Origin: Rhynochetos jubatus
Lineage: Eukaryota > Chordata > Aves > Eurypygiformes > Rhynochetidae
Length of the DNA stretch: 64,000 nt
Direction of reading: 5' to 3'
Assembly: GCA_027574665.1 (NCBI GenBank)
Contig: CM050690.1
Coordinates: forward strand, 34,256,357 to 34,320,356
The notes below the pieces were generated by a model. It was not told the DNA's origin, ran no database searches, and saw only the letters and a list, made by a program, of their open reading frames with translations. The translations under genes were made by a program, and so were the position numbers. Below are positions 36,174 to 48,711 of the stretch, one piece after another; position 1 is the first letter of the stretch; every line of letters starts with the position of its first letter.

Positions 36174-39100
36174 GTATAGGGAAACAATATATTAGAGAAT
36201 TCTCTCGGTGCTTTCCCTATTGTGGTTATCCAGTTATCGCCAGAATCCTTCAGTGTAGACAGTGACTGAATGGAGTACCCTACGTAGATACCTACAAAAG
36301 TCTTAGGAAAAGCATTGTCTCACAGTCTTGATAAGTTCATATTTATAACTTGTATGTGTTCAGCTACAAAGAGAAATAAGATTTTAAGGATGGGTTGTGG
36401 GTTGCTTCAGGAATTTTTGTGTGGAAACACTGCCCAATGAAGAGAGTGAAAAAAATTTTGCTCTCAAGCTAGAGCAGTTAAATGTACCCAATAAACCCTA
36501 AATGACACAAAACACATCTGGCTTCAGGTTTTCCAATGCACTCCATAAATGAATTTTGATTAGTCACAGGTTTGCAAATCTACAAAGCAAACTTGTGTCC
36601 AGTGTCTCCTAGTGTGGAACCCACTTACGGTATTCTGCTGAAAACCTTGCAAGGTTTGCATTTCACCAGCTTTATGAACTGCTTTGTGGTTGTATCTGAA
36701 TGGCACTTTGAATTTTGGGTTGCTTAACATGAAGCACAAAGCAAAACTTAAAGCAAAAGATTCTGTGTGGGCAGAAGTGGGACAAAATGATTATGTGAAC
36801 AGACTATGGCTGCACAGACAAATGGGTATAGGACTACTCTTTCTTTTCCCTCAATATACAAGCAATTAGTATTTTAAAAGTCAAGCCCACACACTGGAAT
36901 CAGGATTAAAACATGAAGTCCATTCACTTTTCTTATCTGACTGACATAGTTTTAGAAATAGAAGCTGTCCTGTGAAATTTTATCTTCTGGAGTAAAATCA
37001 TTATTGGGGCTTTACTCGTGCTTATGTTGTTCCAGAAAAGTGTTGGACAGTGGGTGTTTTGTTTTTTTTTTTTGAAAATAACTTTTGGGAGTGGAAAGGA
37101 AAAACCAGTTCGATCTGGACAGTAGAGGTGGGAAAAAATAAATTATCTTTATAATAATTTATAATCTTTATTTAAAATGTCATAGTTAAACTTCAACTTT
37201 TCTTTTACGCAATGCACACATGATTTTGGGGTCAAGGAGGAAAAGTAGTTATGCCTGTGTGTTTTTAGAAATTTTAAGCCAAGCATCCAAAACTGCTCAA
37301 ATCTATATCAATGTAACTACCATCTCAATCCAGTACTTTGCTATTGCTCCAAGATTATCAGCGATTTGGGTCCGTATCTGGCGGTAAGAAGGTGGTTTCA
37401 AGTACAGAGGGGTAGAAAATCTTGTGTAATCAAAGGGCAGCCTTGAGAAAAGGGGAAGCAAGAAGAAGAGGATGCTTGGAAGAGGGTCCCACCTGCAGAA
37501 AGAGAATATCCAGTCATTCCCTTCCTGATGCTCAGTAAACAGAGTAAACCTTGTGCCCATCAGAGACAGAACTTCAACATGGCTTTCCTTTTGCCAGAAG
37601 AGAAGACAATTTGCCCATAATTAATTGTGCACTTGAGTGCAACTGGAACAAATAAGCAGAGGAACTTGCTGGCATAGAGAGTCTCCCAAAACAGACAGAA
37701 AGCTGTAGGAAGTATGGGGAACAGAGGACAAAAAGCACTCATTTCATCCTTTGCCTCATCTAATCTGGTTTATCTCTGAATGGTCTGGAAGAAATGATAC
37801 GTATAACTCATTTTCTGACATTTCAAACACATCCCAGATGTCAGCCCTCTGTGTCAAAATGGGGAAGTCTATCTGTTTATAGGGAAATGCGATAGCTGCA
37901 ATTTATGGTCTGACAAAGTCACTGTTATAACTGATTAGTCAGTTAGTGGGTTTCTGGTACTCTGCTTCTACTAACCACTTTTCTGCTATTAATTGAGATG
38001 TCTCATTTTATGACTTCAAAGATGCTCAGAACAGTGCTAGAAGGCAAATGGACTAAGAACATCCAATAGAACTGGATTTTATTTTAAACAAAACAAGAAC
38101 AAATACAAGTACTATTTATACCAGCTAGAAATTTACCTTTTAAAATACAAAAATCACCACTAAACTATGCTGTTTTTTCCAGTGTTTGGGCACAACATTA
38201 AAAAGATCTTGATTTTAATAAAGGTCAGATTCTTTCACAATTGGAAAACATCTGTCAGAGATGTTTGGTCAAACTGAACAGGCGCTTCCGCAGTCTCTCA
38301 CTGCACCGGCCAATAAAAGAAATTAAAAAAAAAAAAAAAAAAAGAAAATATCAAGGAGCAGAAAATGCTGAGCTCCTATCTTTGGGTTTCCCAAAGCTGC
38401 AGAAACAATCCGATGAGAAGACCCAGTCATTGCATGCTGGATGGATTGAAGGGTTTGCAATTATTTTGCATAGCCTTGTGGCATACCTAATGTCGTAAAC
38501 TCCCCTCCCCCTGAAATACACTGTGCCACAGGTTTTAAGTGGCGAAGAAGAGAGTTTGGATGGGAAGGCAGAGGCAGGGCTCAGGGCTGAAAGAGTGGAA
38601 GGGACAGAGCAAAAGAGACAACTGAAGAGCCAAGAGGAGGGGCAGGACTCTACGCGCGGGAAGGCGCTGTGTTGCATAAATATGCAAGGCAGTAGAAGCA
38701 TGTCAGCTACGTGATGACTGGTTTGGCAAGACTGGTGTAAGAGATGGGAACTGCAACTGTGGCTCTGCAGAGCTCACATGATGAAGAGTCAGCAGAGAGC
38801 TCAGCCTCATGACCAAGTCCCATGTCACCTTGGGCATCTCTAGTGTTATTTTGAATTCCTAGTCCACGTGTAACAAGGATATTAATGATGTGTCATGCCT
38901 ACAGGGGTGGACCAAGAAAGTCTGGCTGCCCCTGCCACAGGTAGACCATGTCCCAAGGCATGGAAATGAAAGCCAACAGGGCAAGGCATACCTTCTCATT
39001 CCAGCAAGGGAGCAACCCTTCTGGAGAAACCTCCCAGGCAGCCTGGCTTGCTGGTTTGGGAAACTGCATGGAACCCATCACAAAGACCCTGCTGAGCCGT

Positions 39101-39307
39101 GCGGTAATTGGGTCCTCGCTCACACAAGGGAGCAGGGTGTTCTGGAAAAAAAATCCAAACTCAGCTCCCTGAGAGAGGAGGGAGAGAGAGATTCCAGGAG
39201 TTAAACTGAAACCAGACTGGGTGCCAGAGCTGCTAACAAATAGGAGTAGATGCTGGTCTATTTTTCTGCATAATATATCTTGTAATGAAGCATAAGGTTA
39301 GATGAGA

Positions 39308-39311
<4 letters not shown>
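36174..39311. other. AT-rich non-coding stretch with A19 run
   Basis: Unique sequence with an A19 homopolymer at 38,325-38,343. Frames around 38.2-39.2 kb (up to 116 codons, both strands) are unrecognisable. Confidence 0.5.
38325..38343 (+). repeat. Poly(A) tract, A19
   Basis: Nineteen uninterrupted adenines, shortly after an AATAAA string at 38,312-38,317. That combination is seen at retroposon tails, but nothing upstream is recognisable as a retroposed transcript. Confidence 0.9.

Positions 39312-39361
<50 letters not shown>
39312..39361 (+). repeat. (GT)25 microsatellite
   Basis: Twenty-five perfect GT units. The tract is long enough to be highly polymorphic and to adopt Z-DNA. It creates an artefactual VCVC/HTHT open frame on both strands. 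Confidence 0.98.
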
Positions 39362-39362
<1 letters not shown>

Positions 39363-41469
39363 GCTTCAGGACCCTTTGTTCTCTGCTGCCTCACAGTAAA
39401 TCCTAAGCAGGAAACAAGTCCTGGAAGGTACCTGTCTGCCTGCTGGCATTTGTCACACATTCCCAGATGCAGAATACAGGTGTCTGCAGCACGACTTGAC
39501 CTGTGTGCTGATGAGTAGCTGGGACATGCAGGCACAAGGTAGACATCTTCCTGGTTAAGAAATGGTAAGTCCTTCCATGAAAGCAACAGGCTTAGAAGTC
39601 CTGTACTGGGCATGAATTCAGAGACCAGAAAACTTCAGTGAGCACCATACCATGGTCTGTCAACTGAAAGAAGAGGATGTGATTCAAAAGATTGCAAGGG
39701 ACATGACTCTACGCTGACCAAAGTGGAGAAAAGACTTGAAGACTGTGGTCATATAGAGACATAGTCAACTCTATTGTAATGTAGTCCTCAGAATGGAAGC
39801 ATACATGAGGTTCCAGTTGTTCCGTTTTTTTTGCCAACAAGAAAATAAATTTTTCATCCCTGCTTTCTTCCTCTGGCTCGCACACATGTGGGTTGCCTGC
39901 AGCCGCTTTGCATTCGTGGGAAGGTTTGACTGGATCTCTAGAAAAGTGCCTAGAGGCTGTCTGAACTCTGGTCCTGGCAAACGATTTTGTGATGAAAGCC
40001 CAGAACTGGAAATGAAGAGACCCCCTGCTGCCAGCAGTGTGCTGTCCTGTGAGCTCAGGCAGTCTGCTTAAAGTTTCAAATAAATTCTTCAAAAATGGAG
40101 TAATCTCACTCCCCTGTCTCTGAGGAGTGGCACGAGGGGAAATCAGATTGCACAGATGCAGAAGAGGTTGAAAAAGTGTGCAGACCCCTTCTGCTCCACA
40201 GCCACAAACCCAAAGACTTTTGTATTGGTATTGTGGAAAGAAGAAGCAATTAGCATTACCGCTGTACACAGGCTGAACCGTGTCCCCTGGCTCCAGACAC
40301 TCTCGTTTTCCTGTGAGGCTGGGTTATTTGTCCTGTCTAGACAGTCTGAGAAGAGGCCTTGTACAGCCACCTTATCCCATGAGAGAAGAGGGGGGAAATT
40401 TGAGGGTTTGGCTTCACATGCAGTATTTGTCACCTGGAGAGAGGAGATGTCATATCTTCCCCGGGCAAACTGCTTTTAGCGATTGGCTTTTCTGTCTGAA
40501 CTCCTCAGAGGAGTCCAGTTTCTTCTGTGCCTTCAAAGCTGTGGGATCTAGTGTCAGTACATTTCTCAGGAATTCTCCACATTCCCTGTTTCACAGTCAT
40601 TTTTCATCAGTTTGGATCCCTTGCATAAAGTAATCATCTCTTCGAAGGCTTAAAACTGGTATTGAAAGGAAGATGATGAAATATATCCTGAGGCAAACAA
40701 ATAATAAAACAGTCTAGAAATGTGATCATGTCTCTTTGCAAGTCTGTGTTATTTCATTCATCCAGGCTAACCAGACTTGCCATTATCTTTTCCCCCATTT
40801 TACTGTGGATAAATCTATTTCCTGTAATGAAATATTTCCTCTAATTCAGCAACAAATATATCTTGCTAGATAAGAACCATCCAACTACATCAGTTGAGCC
40901 ATATTCTTGGCCTGCACCTGTCTGTCTGAAAAAAAAATAAAAATTAAAACATATATATGATATTGTTTAAAAAGAAGCCTGTCAGCACTTGCTAATTAGA
41001 AGCAAAAAACTCAGTCTGAAACATAGGACTGAGAGACATTGAATTAAAACTATTGGGAAAGGGTTACTAGCTTTTGTACATATTTCTGATTGCTTGGTGG
41101 TACGATTTCTTGCAGCTGAAAGGCATAAATGTGATGGGCTGCATTCAGAAAAGTATTGAAACATTAGCTGATTTTTTTTTTTCCTTTTTCAGCAAAATTC
41201 TTAAGCAGATATTTATTTTTAAACCAAGTCCTACAGAAGTCAATGACTGGTACACCCAAAGTTAATCACAAGCCACACTTTGTTTGGGGAATGGACTGCC
41301 CTACTGGGTCTCAAGGATAAGGGCACATCTCATACGCTAGCAACCATCTGGATCATTGTCGTGGGGGTGGTGAGAGCATAAAAGCATTTTCAGCTGTGTT
41401 GTGGCAATGCCAGAGGGATAGTTTGTGGTATGCTGCAAACAGAAAGGTGACCAAAAGCTCAGAAAATAC
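39362..41469. other. Non-coding stretch, chance frames
   Basis: A 186-codon minus-strand frame (39,709-40,269) overlaps plus-strand frames of 92 and 107 codons. None resembles a known protein and no splice or promoter context supports them. No repeat was recognised. Confidence 0.45.
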
Positions 41470-42600
41470 ATCAGAACCAAGTGCTGACCCAGCCTAACAT
41501 CCTGTCTCCAGCAGTGTCCAATGCCAGATGTTGAGGAAAGAGGAGTGTTTCTCTTGAATACTTTCCTAATATCCAATGATAAGCAGTTGAGTAATTTCCT
41601 GGGCCTTCATAAGCCCCCAGTAGGTTTTTCTTCTCTGGATTTGTGCAATTCTTTCTTGAAACCCTGCATACTTAGCATGCACACTGTCATCATGGCCCCT
41701 GTGCATCATCCCAGCTTAACCACACACTTAGTGCAGAGGTTTTTGGGTTTTTGTGTTTGTTTTTTTTTTTTCCTGCACTCTTCTCATTTGATGTGCCCTG
41801 GTTCCTACTACAAAGGAAATGGTGAAGACTCTTTCCCTATTTTTTTCCCTCATTGCACTGGCTGCTTTATTAACAACCAACACCAATAACCTCAATCGTC
41901 TTTCCCACAGAGGTCTAGTCTATCATATTGCTCCTTGAACAAAAGCATTTGATCATACTTGTCGTTTTTCTCTTTGACTTTTCCATTTCTTCTATGTCCT
42001 TGAGGGACCACACAGTACTCAGGGTGTGAGAGAGTAAAGGTTATACAGTGACATAAGGACATTTTCTGCTGTTCTGTTTATTCTTTCCCAAATAATTCTT
42101 AGCAGTTGATTTGCCATTTTGACCCATAAAGAACAGTGGCTGATTTATTTATTTATCTTTCTGTTACAACCAAGATCCTATTTCCATATAGAAACAGCCA
42201 CACCAGAGTTGCTCACGGTATAAGTAAAGCTGGAACTTTTCTTCTCCATTATGCACCAGTTTACAGTTATCTACACTTAATTTCATCTGCCATTTCATCT
42301 GCCATCTATGTCTTAGTGCTGTGAGGCCATTCTGGAGTTCTTTTTAATCAGGCTTTATAGCTGATAAATAGCTTAAATAGACTAGCTAATTGCATAAATA
42401 GCTTAGATATAATCAGATTCTAATTTCTTTCACACCCTTTTCCAGATCAGAAATCCTGGCTCATATCCTTGTGGGTTGCCTTGATGACCTCCTTACGCTG
42501 TGAAAAATTACTATTAGTCCCTGCCATGCAAGGCTTATCCATTTTATCCTAAGGCTGCTTATCTTCATGAAGAACCTCTGCTGAGGGACAGTGCCACCGT
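41470..42600 (-). mobile_element. Ancient CR1/L3-like LINE relic, about 1.1 kb
   Basis: On the + strand this reads as the reverse complement of an old amniote CR1. From its 3' end: CAGCCTAACATCCTGTCTCC then CAGTGTCCAATGCCAGATG (41.49-41.53 kb); a degraded central part; ACCACACAGTACTCAGGGTG (about 42,009-42,028); ACACTTAATTTCATCTGCCA near 42,273-42,292; GTGCTGTGAGGCCATTCTGG; CCTTTTCCAGATCAG near 42,437-42,451; and the reverse-transcriptase-coding end at 42,480-42,600. There the minus strand still suggests TVPQQRFF, the counterpart of the conserved 'FDTVPH' motif. The order and spacing fit one insertion with many small indels, including a T-run near 41.76 kb. It is the longest repeat in the window and is non-functional. 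Confidence 0.8.
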
Positions 42601-45094
42601 CTGATAGCATGCCAGGAGCTGTGCATCCTCCTTGTCTCACTGGCTGGTGAAACAGGCAGTAACGGTGCCTGAAAATCCCCTTGGTGCTATCTCAGATTCA
42701 GCCCCAGTTATCAGGACTCCATTAACATCCTCATGAGCAATGCAGTTTGGTAGGTCTTGGTTCATTGCATTGATGGGGAGACGCCGGTGCCCTCTGTCCC
42801 TGATGAAAAATATTCCCTGCCATTCCAGGCGCAGTGGGACAAGCAGCAACTCCAGCAGGTGTAGCTGGGCACATTCCTCACGCGGCCAGGTTTCTCGCAG
42901 GGAGCTTTTCTTAGCTTATGACGGACCCCTCAGCCTTCCCTGTTAGCTGTCAGCCAAACTCCTGAGGTATCTCTATCATCCACACTCCCCTTCCACCTTT
43001 AACCTCTTGCAATTGTAAATGTTCATTAACTTGACACACAGCGTAGCTCCTGTTCCAAGTGCTCGGCGGTAGTGACAGGGGAGTTGTTCTCTCTCTCCAG
43101 GCTGTGTGAGCACTCAAAGAATTTTTCACCCACGGGACAATTGCTTGTTGCAAATTTAGCATATTTGGACAAGTGTTAACTGGAATAACTGTGTCATCCC
43201 TCTGTCAGTTCATGGGAGTGTGGCTAGGGCAGGAAAAGTAGGGACACCTTTTGTTGTAGTGAACCAGGTTGCTTTATTTTCAGCAGAAACGGTTTAAAAT
43301 CAGGGTTAGAAACATGTATTTCCTAGTTCTTGAGAATATTTACATGTCATAGAATTATTTGAGCTCCTTGACTGAAAAGCTTTTAGCCATAGCAGGGCAC
43401 ACAATATTTGGCCTTAAAGTTACAGCCTCAGATCACTCTTTTGCTTGCTTTCTTCTCTGTGTAACGTCAGAAACTACCATTGCTACAGATAAGTAGCTGA
43501 TTCCATCTGAAAACCAGAAGTAACCATTTTACACAATTTTACCCTGTCTGTTCTGGGGATAATGTCAGCTCCAGCCAATTTTGAATTAAAATGAGGGCAA
43601 AGATGCATGGGAGCTGAGAGTTTAGGCTGGTCACTTCTCTGATTTCCAGTTCCAGTTCTGAAATCAAATTGCTACAATCCAGTTAAGACACCGATCAGAA
43701 AGTAAAGTTGGAGCAACCTAAACTGAAATGAGTTAGACTTATATTAGACCGTCACAGCCAGACTATCTAAACCATTATACTACCTGACCAAAAAAATAAA
43801 ACCTTCTGAAATCTCCTTGCTACAGTCACACGTCTCCACTGTTATGTCTCCACTCCTTTTTTTGTCTACATATTTATTAACTTCTTGCAAAATATGTGAA
43901 GTATTTACCACTTTACCATTAAAGTGGACACACACACCCCCACACCAGATTCTAGCTGCTCCCACAGCAGAAAATCGGAGAAAAAAACCCACATTTTCAC
44001 TGTGGGGAAGCATCATTCAGCTGCAAAAGTAAGAGAAAATTTCATGCTGTTTTCTTCCAGAAGATCTTGCCCTTGTGGGATTGATGGGGAGACCCTCCAC
44101 TCACTACATCATGGTCCTCTCTTCAGTGTTTCCATTTACTACAAGCTGCCTGTCAGCTGAGTGAGACAGAGAAGAGGAAATAGCTTTGTGCTAGCTCTTC
44201 AGATTACCAATTAAGAAGGTCTCCCCTTTGCATTTTGGCTGGCTGTTTAGGAAATCTTCTCCCTCTGAAAGCAAAATTATCTTGAGACCAGCATATCCCT
44301 AAAAAGCAATTCTGCTGTTGTTTTCCTCTGACACATGGCAGCAAAAAGGCCTGCATTTTGTTATATTTTTAATACAATATGACAGGTCCCTGTAGGTCCC
44401 AGCTCAAACCCAGCATTTCCCCTCCACCCCATCCCATTTAACTGTAATGAAGCAATCATTCAGACTAAGAGATGACGACATGGCACCTGTGAAAATAAAA
44501 GATCATAAATACCATGATGTCATCGTAAATCTCCAGGAGTTAAATAAAATTAAGAAAATTACAGTGTCTTTATTTCACACCACATACTGCCCACAAGGCA
44601 ATCCTGAGAGCATGGGTGTTGAGACAGGAAGAAGTTCAGCATGTGAGCTGGTGAAAGCCGAAAGCCCTGCCAGTGGGGCTGAGTTGTAAGTCATTCCTAC
44701 GCCACTGCGTGGTCTCTGAAGTCTGGGTTTCCATTACGTTCAGTAGACTTTGGATGTGGTCCCAAACGCACAACCTACAACAACATCTCCTATATATGCT
44801 ACATTTTCCCTCTGATTCAGAAGTTTCAACTTGTAAATGACTGCAGACAGCTTAGGCCAAGACGGTCGTGACTCCAGAGCCCTGACCCTTTGCTTTCAGC
44901 TTTTGAACAATGGGGTCCAACCCCCAAATCTGAGTTTCACTTAGTCTACAAGCTTTTTCCTGCCCTGTGGAAATCACCTGGAGACTTGGGAGCCACACTT
45001 CAGCTTTGTCCTCCTTCACTGTCTCTCAAACCCAGGCTCCAAGCGTTAACAGCAGAAACCAGAGGCATTCAGGGCCAGGATTTCAAAGGATGAG
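42601..45094. other. Non-coding stretch, nothing recognised
   Basis: The sequence is somewhat GC-richer at 42.6-43.1 kb, but no gene or repeat is recognised. Frames of up to 80 codons are uninformative. Confidence 0.45.
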
Positions 45095-45345
45095 GGCTGT
45101 GTTTGTGCACACAATATTTGAATGCACACTCGTTGCATGCTTAATCCCCTTCACGTGCAGGAGAAAAGGGCTGGATTTGCATTTGTAAAATAGCCATGGC
45201 TGCCCCAGTGCTTGCTTGGCTGAGGCTGCCATCTCTCACTTTGTGTGCGCCTGTGGTTTGCGTTTGTCCATTTTGCTGACAGCGTGGAGGAGTGTGTGGC
45301 CCCAGGAGGGATCAATTAGACTTTAATCTTTGACAGCCTGCCCTC
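45095..45345. promoter_or_regulatory. Candidate regulatory block with octamer and TALE-type motifs
   Basis: A perfect octamer ATTTGCAT lies at 45,175-45,182. TGACAG (MEIS/TGIF-type core) occurs at 45,277-45,282 and 45,331-45,336, with an ATCAATTAG homeodomain-like string between them at about 45,311-45,319. The region lacks simple repeats and reads like conserved noncoding DNA. Function is inferred from motifs alone. Confidence 0.25.
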
Positions 45346-46229
45346 ATGCCTTTTCTAGCCATCTGGGCACTGCCTACTCTGGCATTGCCCCTGTGCCATG
45401 GCTTCTGCTTGGGTGCTTTCAGCCATGTCTGGTACTTCGGTGAGGCTTCATTTCTCCGTGCCCATGTGCAGCCTGGAAGGTGGCTCAATCTTTCCTCCCT
45501 CCCACTTCGAGGACCTAAGCCCGAAGGAGCATGTCAGGAAAAACATCCTCCTTGATCACAAGCACAGAGGGTTCAATTTTCTGCAGGTATGGTTTGATTA
45601 AATGATGTCATACTTCAGGGCATTTTTCAGCATGAGATTTATGCAGGTGCTTTCACCACAGGAGTGAACTACTTACTCTCTGCTGAATAAATGAGCTCAC
45701 AAAAGAAATAATTAATGTAAGAGGAGCAAAGGAAAAGAGGGTATGCTCAAACCTTTGGCATTGTCTTTGCTTGGAACAATTCAACTGACTTTGTGACCTT
45801 TGTGGCTTCATACTGTATGGCTTTTATGTAAATCTTTCTGCTTCATTCCCCGCAGAGACATTCACCTTCTGGTTCATGGGTCCCCTGCTCTTTTCTCAGC
45901 AAAGACAGGGTGTGCGTCAGTCCCAGAGTTTCTCTTTCATTCTGCTGCCAAGGAGTTCTGAACAGAAGATTAGCAAACCCTACGAACTATCATCAGTTGC
46001 ATTAGCCCACAGGGAGGGATGTTGCAATGAGTGATATCTGAGGTTGGAAGATATTTATCTCCATGGCAGCATGAAGTTTACAAATATACCAGCTCTAGCA
46101 CAATCACCCTTTTTCTTTTTCTGGCTCCTCCAAGTGTACTGTACTTGGAGGTTAACTGATTTGACTGTCAAACTTGTGGTCTTTTAAGGGTTAAAAAGGC
46201 CAGAGGCAGTGTGTGAGAAAGCTTTTTTT
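45346..46229. other. Non-coding stretch
   Basis: No gene or repeat recognised. A T-rich run closes the interval at about 46,225-46,238. Confidence 0.45.
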
Positions 46230-46765
46230 TTTTTTTCACAACATTTCTAACAAGCTGAACAAAATCCAGGCCTTGTTTAATGAGCACATATTTTATACAA
46301 ATAAGCTCAAACGAGCTTACCCATCTCTAATTAAACTAGAAAGGAAACATTTGTCCTAATTGGACTGCATAACTGAAGAATTAATTGTGTGGCTGCTTAG
46401 AATTGCAATCTTACGGCCCAGTTCACAGAAAATGCCTTCATGGTAGGACATACTATATGCAAGTTTGCTCATGTCTTTTTACCAAACACATAAGCCCATG
46501 TGTGATTTTGGTGCTTTGGTTTTGCTTTTTAAAGAAAGACTGTTCATGCAGACATACATGGGCCTTAGTGGAGGCTAAGTACAGTATTTCAATATTCTAA
46601 TTAGGCCGCAAGAGAATAGTTCTCCAACACCGTAATTAGGTACTCAGTTAATTCCTACGGTGAAAATGCCATGCTAACTTATTTCCAAATATCAAAAGGG
46701 CGACTATTGCATTGACTTGGCTAGATCTGCAGAAACAAAAAGTATGGCATGGGAATTCATATTTC
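46230..46765. promoter_or_regulatory. Candidate developmental enhancer-type block
   Basis: Homeodomain cores are unusually dense: CTAATTAAAC, CCTAATTGG, GAATTAATTG, CTAATTAGG, GTAATTAGG and GTTAATTCC. Two perfect inverted repeats lie within 360 bp: TAAGCTC-AAAC-GAGCTTA at 46,302-46,319, and CACCGTA (46,628-46,634) with TACGGTG (46,656-46,662). The second pair encloses two TTA/AATT cores in opposite orientation. This resembles vertebrate conserved noncoding elements near developmental regulators. I have not measured conservation, and I do not know the target gene. Confidence 0.4.
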
Positions 46766-48711
46766 CTTCCAGTAAAGTCTGGCACTGTGCAGGGCATTGC
46801 AAGAAGCTTGGGAGCTGTTTGGAGTAACATCTGCTATGTTCAGAGGGTGTTGATTAAAACAGAGGAGGAACATTGCTAAACATCTTCTCCCTGTGAATCT
46901 TGCAAGTCTCTCCTGCTCCGTTTACCAACCAGAGCAAGTTCCGACGATGACCATGCTGTACAGCCCACTCCGCTGTGAGAGAGCAATGACATGTGCTCTG
47001 CCCCAAGCACTGCCAGTGGGACTGTCAGTGCAGCTCCCTCTCCAAGATCTCTGCTGATGATACACGAGACCGAGTGCTGCACGGCTGTCAGACACAAGCT
47101 GGGGCATGTGGTGTGTTGGCAGTCACAGGAATCTCAGTTTGGCTCGTAAACTAAATACCTTCTATAGGACCCCCACCTGAAACTGATTCTCTCTGGCCAA
47201 GATCCTGTGAATTCAGTTTAGTCCTTCTAAAGTAGTGTTTTCAAACTTAGGTGCATGGCTGTCTTTTCAACTTTACTGTGAACAAGATGTTGAATTCCTT
47301 CAAAAGGCCATGAAATTCCCAGGCATGCTATTGAGAAACAGTAGGTGTGAAAACACCACCCTTAGCGTTTCGTATGCTTTAGCACTACCAACAATATATG
47401 GCTAGTGTCAATTTGTCTTGGCAGGGACTGAACATAATGTAGGTCAAGACTTGAAGAGTTGGCTACATATGAATGTGAACAATGCAAAATAAACTATGAA
47501 GCATGGAGTGTTAAGTTCTTCAGGCTCGTTCTGATTGTTCTGCTTGCAAGGAGAGTGCTGTTTTTCTGCAGCATAGGCAGTAAATATGTGTTATATTAAC
47601 TGCTCAACTTTTGATTCCATTTGATCTTTCAACACATAGGAAGTTTATTTGTTAGACTCATTTCTTCTTCCTGTATCAGGTTTTCATTTAAAAGTTCCAA
47701 AAGTGCCTATCTGTCTTTTCCTTATTTAGAACATTTTATTGCTTGAGTCATGCCTGTTTTCATTTATTTTCCAAGATGTACATGAAGTGGACAGAAAACC
47801 AGAGGATCTTCCTAAATTAGACCCAGTAAATACAAATGCAGACCTGAATATGATACAAGACAATGCTTCATGCTCAGGATTTTAAATAGGTGCGCAAAGA
47901 GAAAGAATGCACCTCCTTGCTGCGGGTAAAGTGGTACAAAACACCAAACCTACTTTTTAGTTTTTGGGTTTTTTTAAATAGATTCTGAAGCAGTTGAGTG
48001 AAAAACACTTGTAGGATGTGTGGACAGTGCTGTCAAGGACCTGTGGGGGACTATAAAGTTAGTTTTAATCTGTACAACTGGCAGTGGTATGTGGCCACAA
48101 TAATGGAAAAAGAAGTCCCAATGCAAAGCAACAGCTGAAACATGAGCTTTTCTACCCTGTATAAAAGAGCTCAATGGTTGCAGTCCAGTCACTCAAATGA
48201 AGAGTGCACTTCTCTGCTTGGTCTTCTGTGGGAAATGGGTTGCACTGCCAAAACCTTGACACATAATTTGGCGCAGTTGGCTAGTCTGCTGCAGGGAGAG
48301 GAGGCTGGAGCAGTCTGGAGACCAGGTTGACTTACAGTGATAGGGAAGACAATCACTCTCTCGAGAAAAGTCTGGTCTTTGCCTGGCAGCACTGAGTCTA
48401 CTGACTGACTATCTGAGTCATGTCAGTAGAGGAAATAATACTTTACTGAGTTTAGGGGGATATATGTTAAAAACTTCTGGCTTTTTCCATGGGAGAGAGT
48501 CATTGCAATACTAGGTACTAGACAAAGGGGTACTTCTTAGCCACCACTCTTCATGAATACAGCATCCCCAGACAACTATCAGTGTTTTTAATTTAGTCCC
48601 TTCCAATTATTGTGCAGCATTACTCACTGCTTTCCCAGTGCAGTCTGTGTATCTTGGCCTGTAGTCCATCTATCTCACCACAGGAATGAAGAGTTAAAAT
48701 CTGCCATCACT
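46766..48711. other. Non-coding stretch
   Basis: Unique sequence without recognisable genes or repeats. Overlapping minus-strand frames of 61 and 73 codons at 46.88-47.11 kb are unremarkable. Confidence 0.45.

Noticed and set aside
38860..39200. Solo LTR or endogenous retrovirus remnant
   Set aside because: No TG...CA borders with target duplications, primer-binding site, polypurine tract or gag/pol-like frame was seen; no retroviral copy is supported anywhere in the window.
39233..39613. 126-codon frame with an HTHTHT run and a reverse-strand VCVCVC frame
   Set aside because: Produced by the (GT)25 microsatellite.
39709..40269. 186-codon minus-strand open frame
   Set aside because: Unrecognised sequence with overlapping frames on the opposite strand and no promoter or splice support.
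41521..41889. 122-codon plus-strand frame
   Set aside because: It lies on the antisense strand of the ancient CR1 relic.
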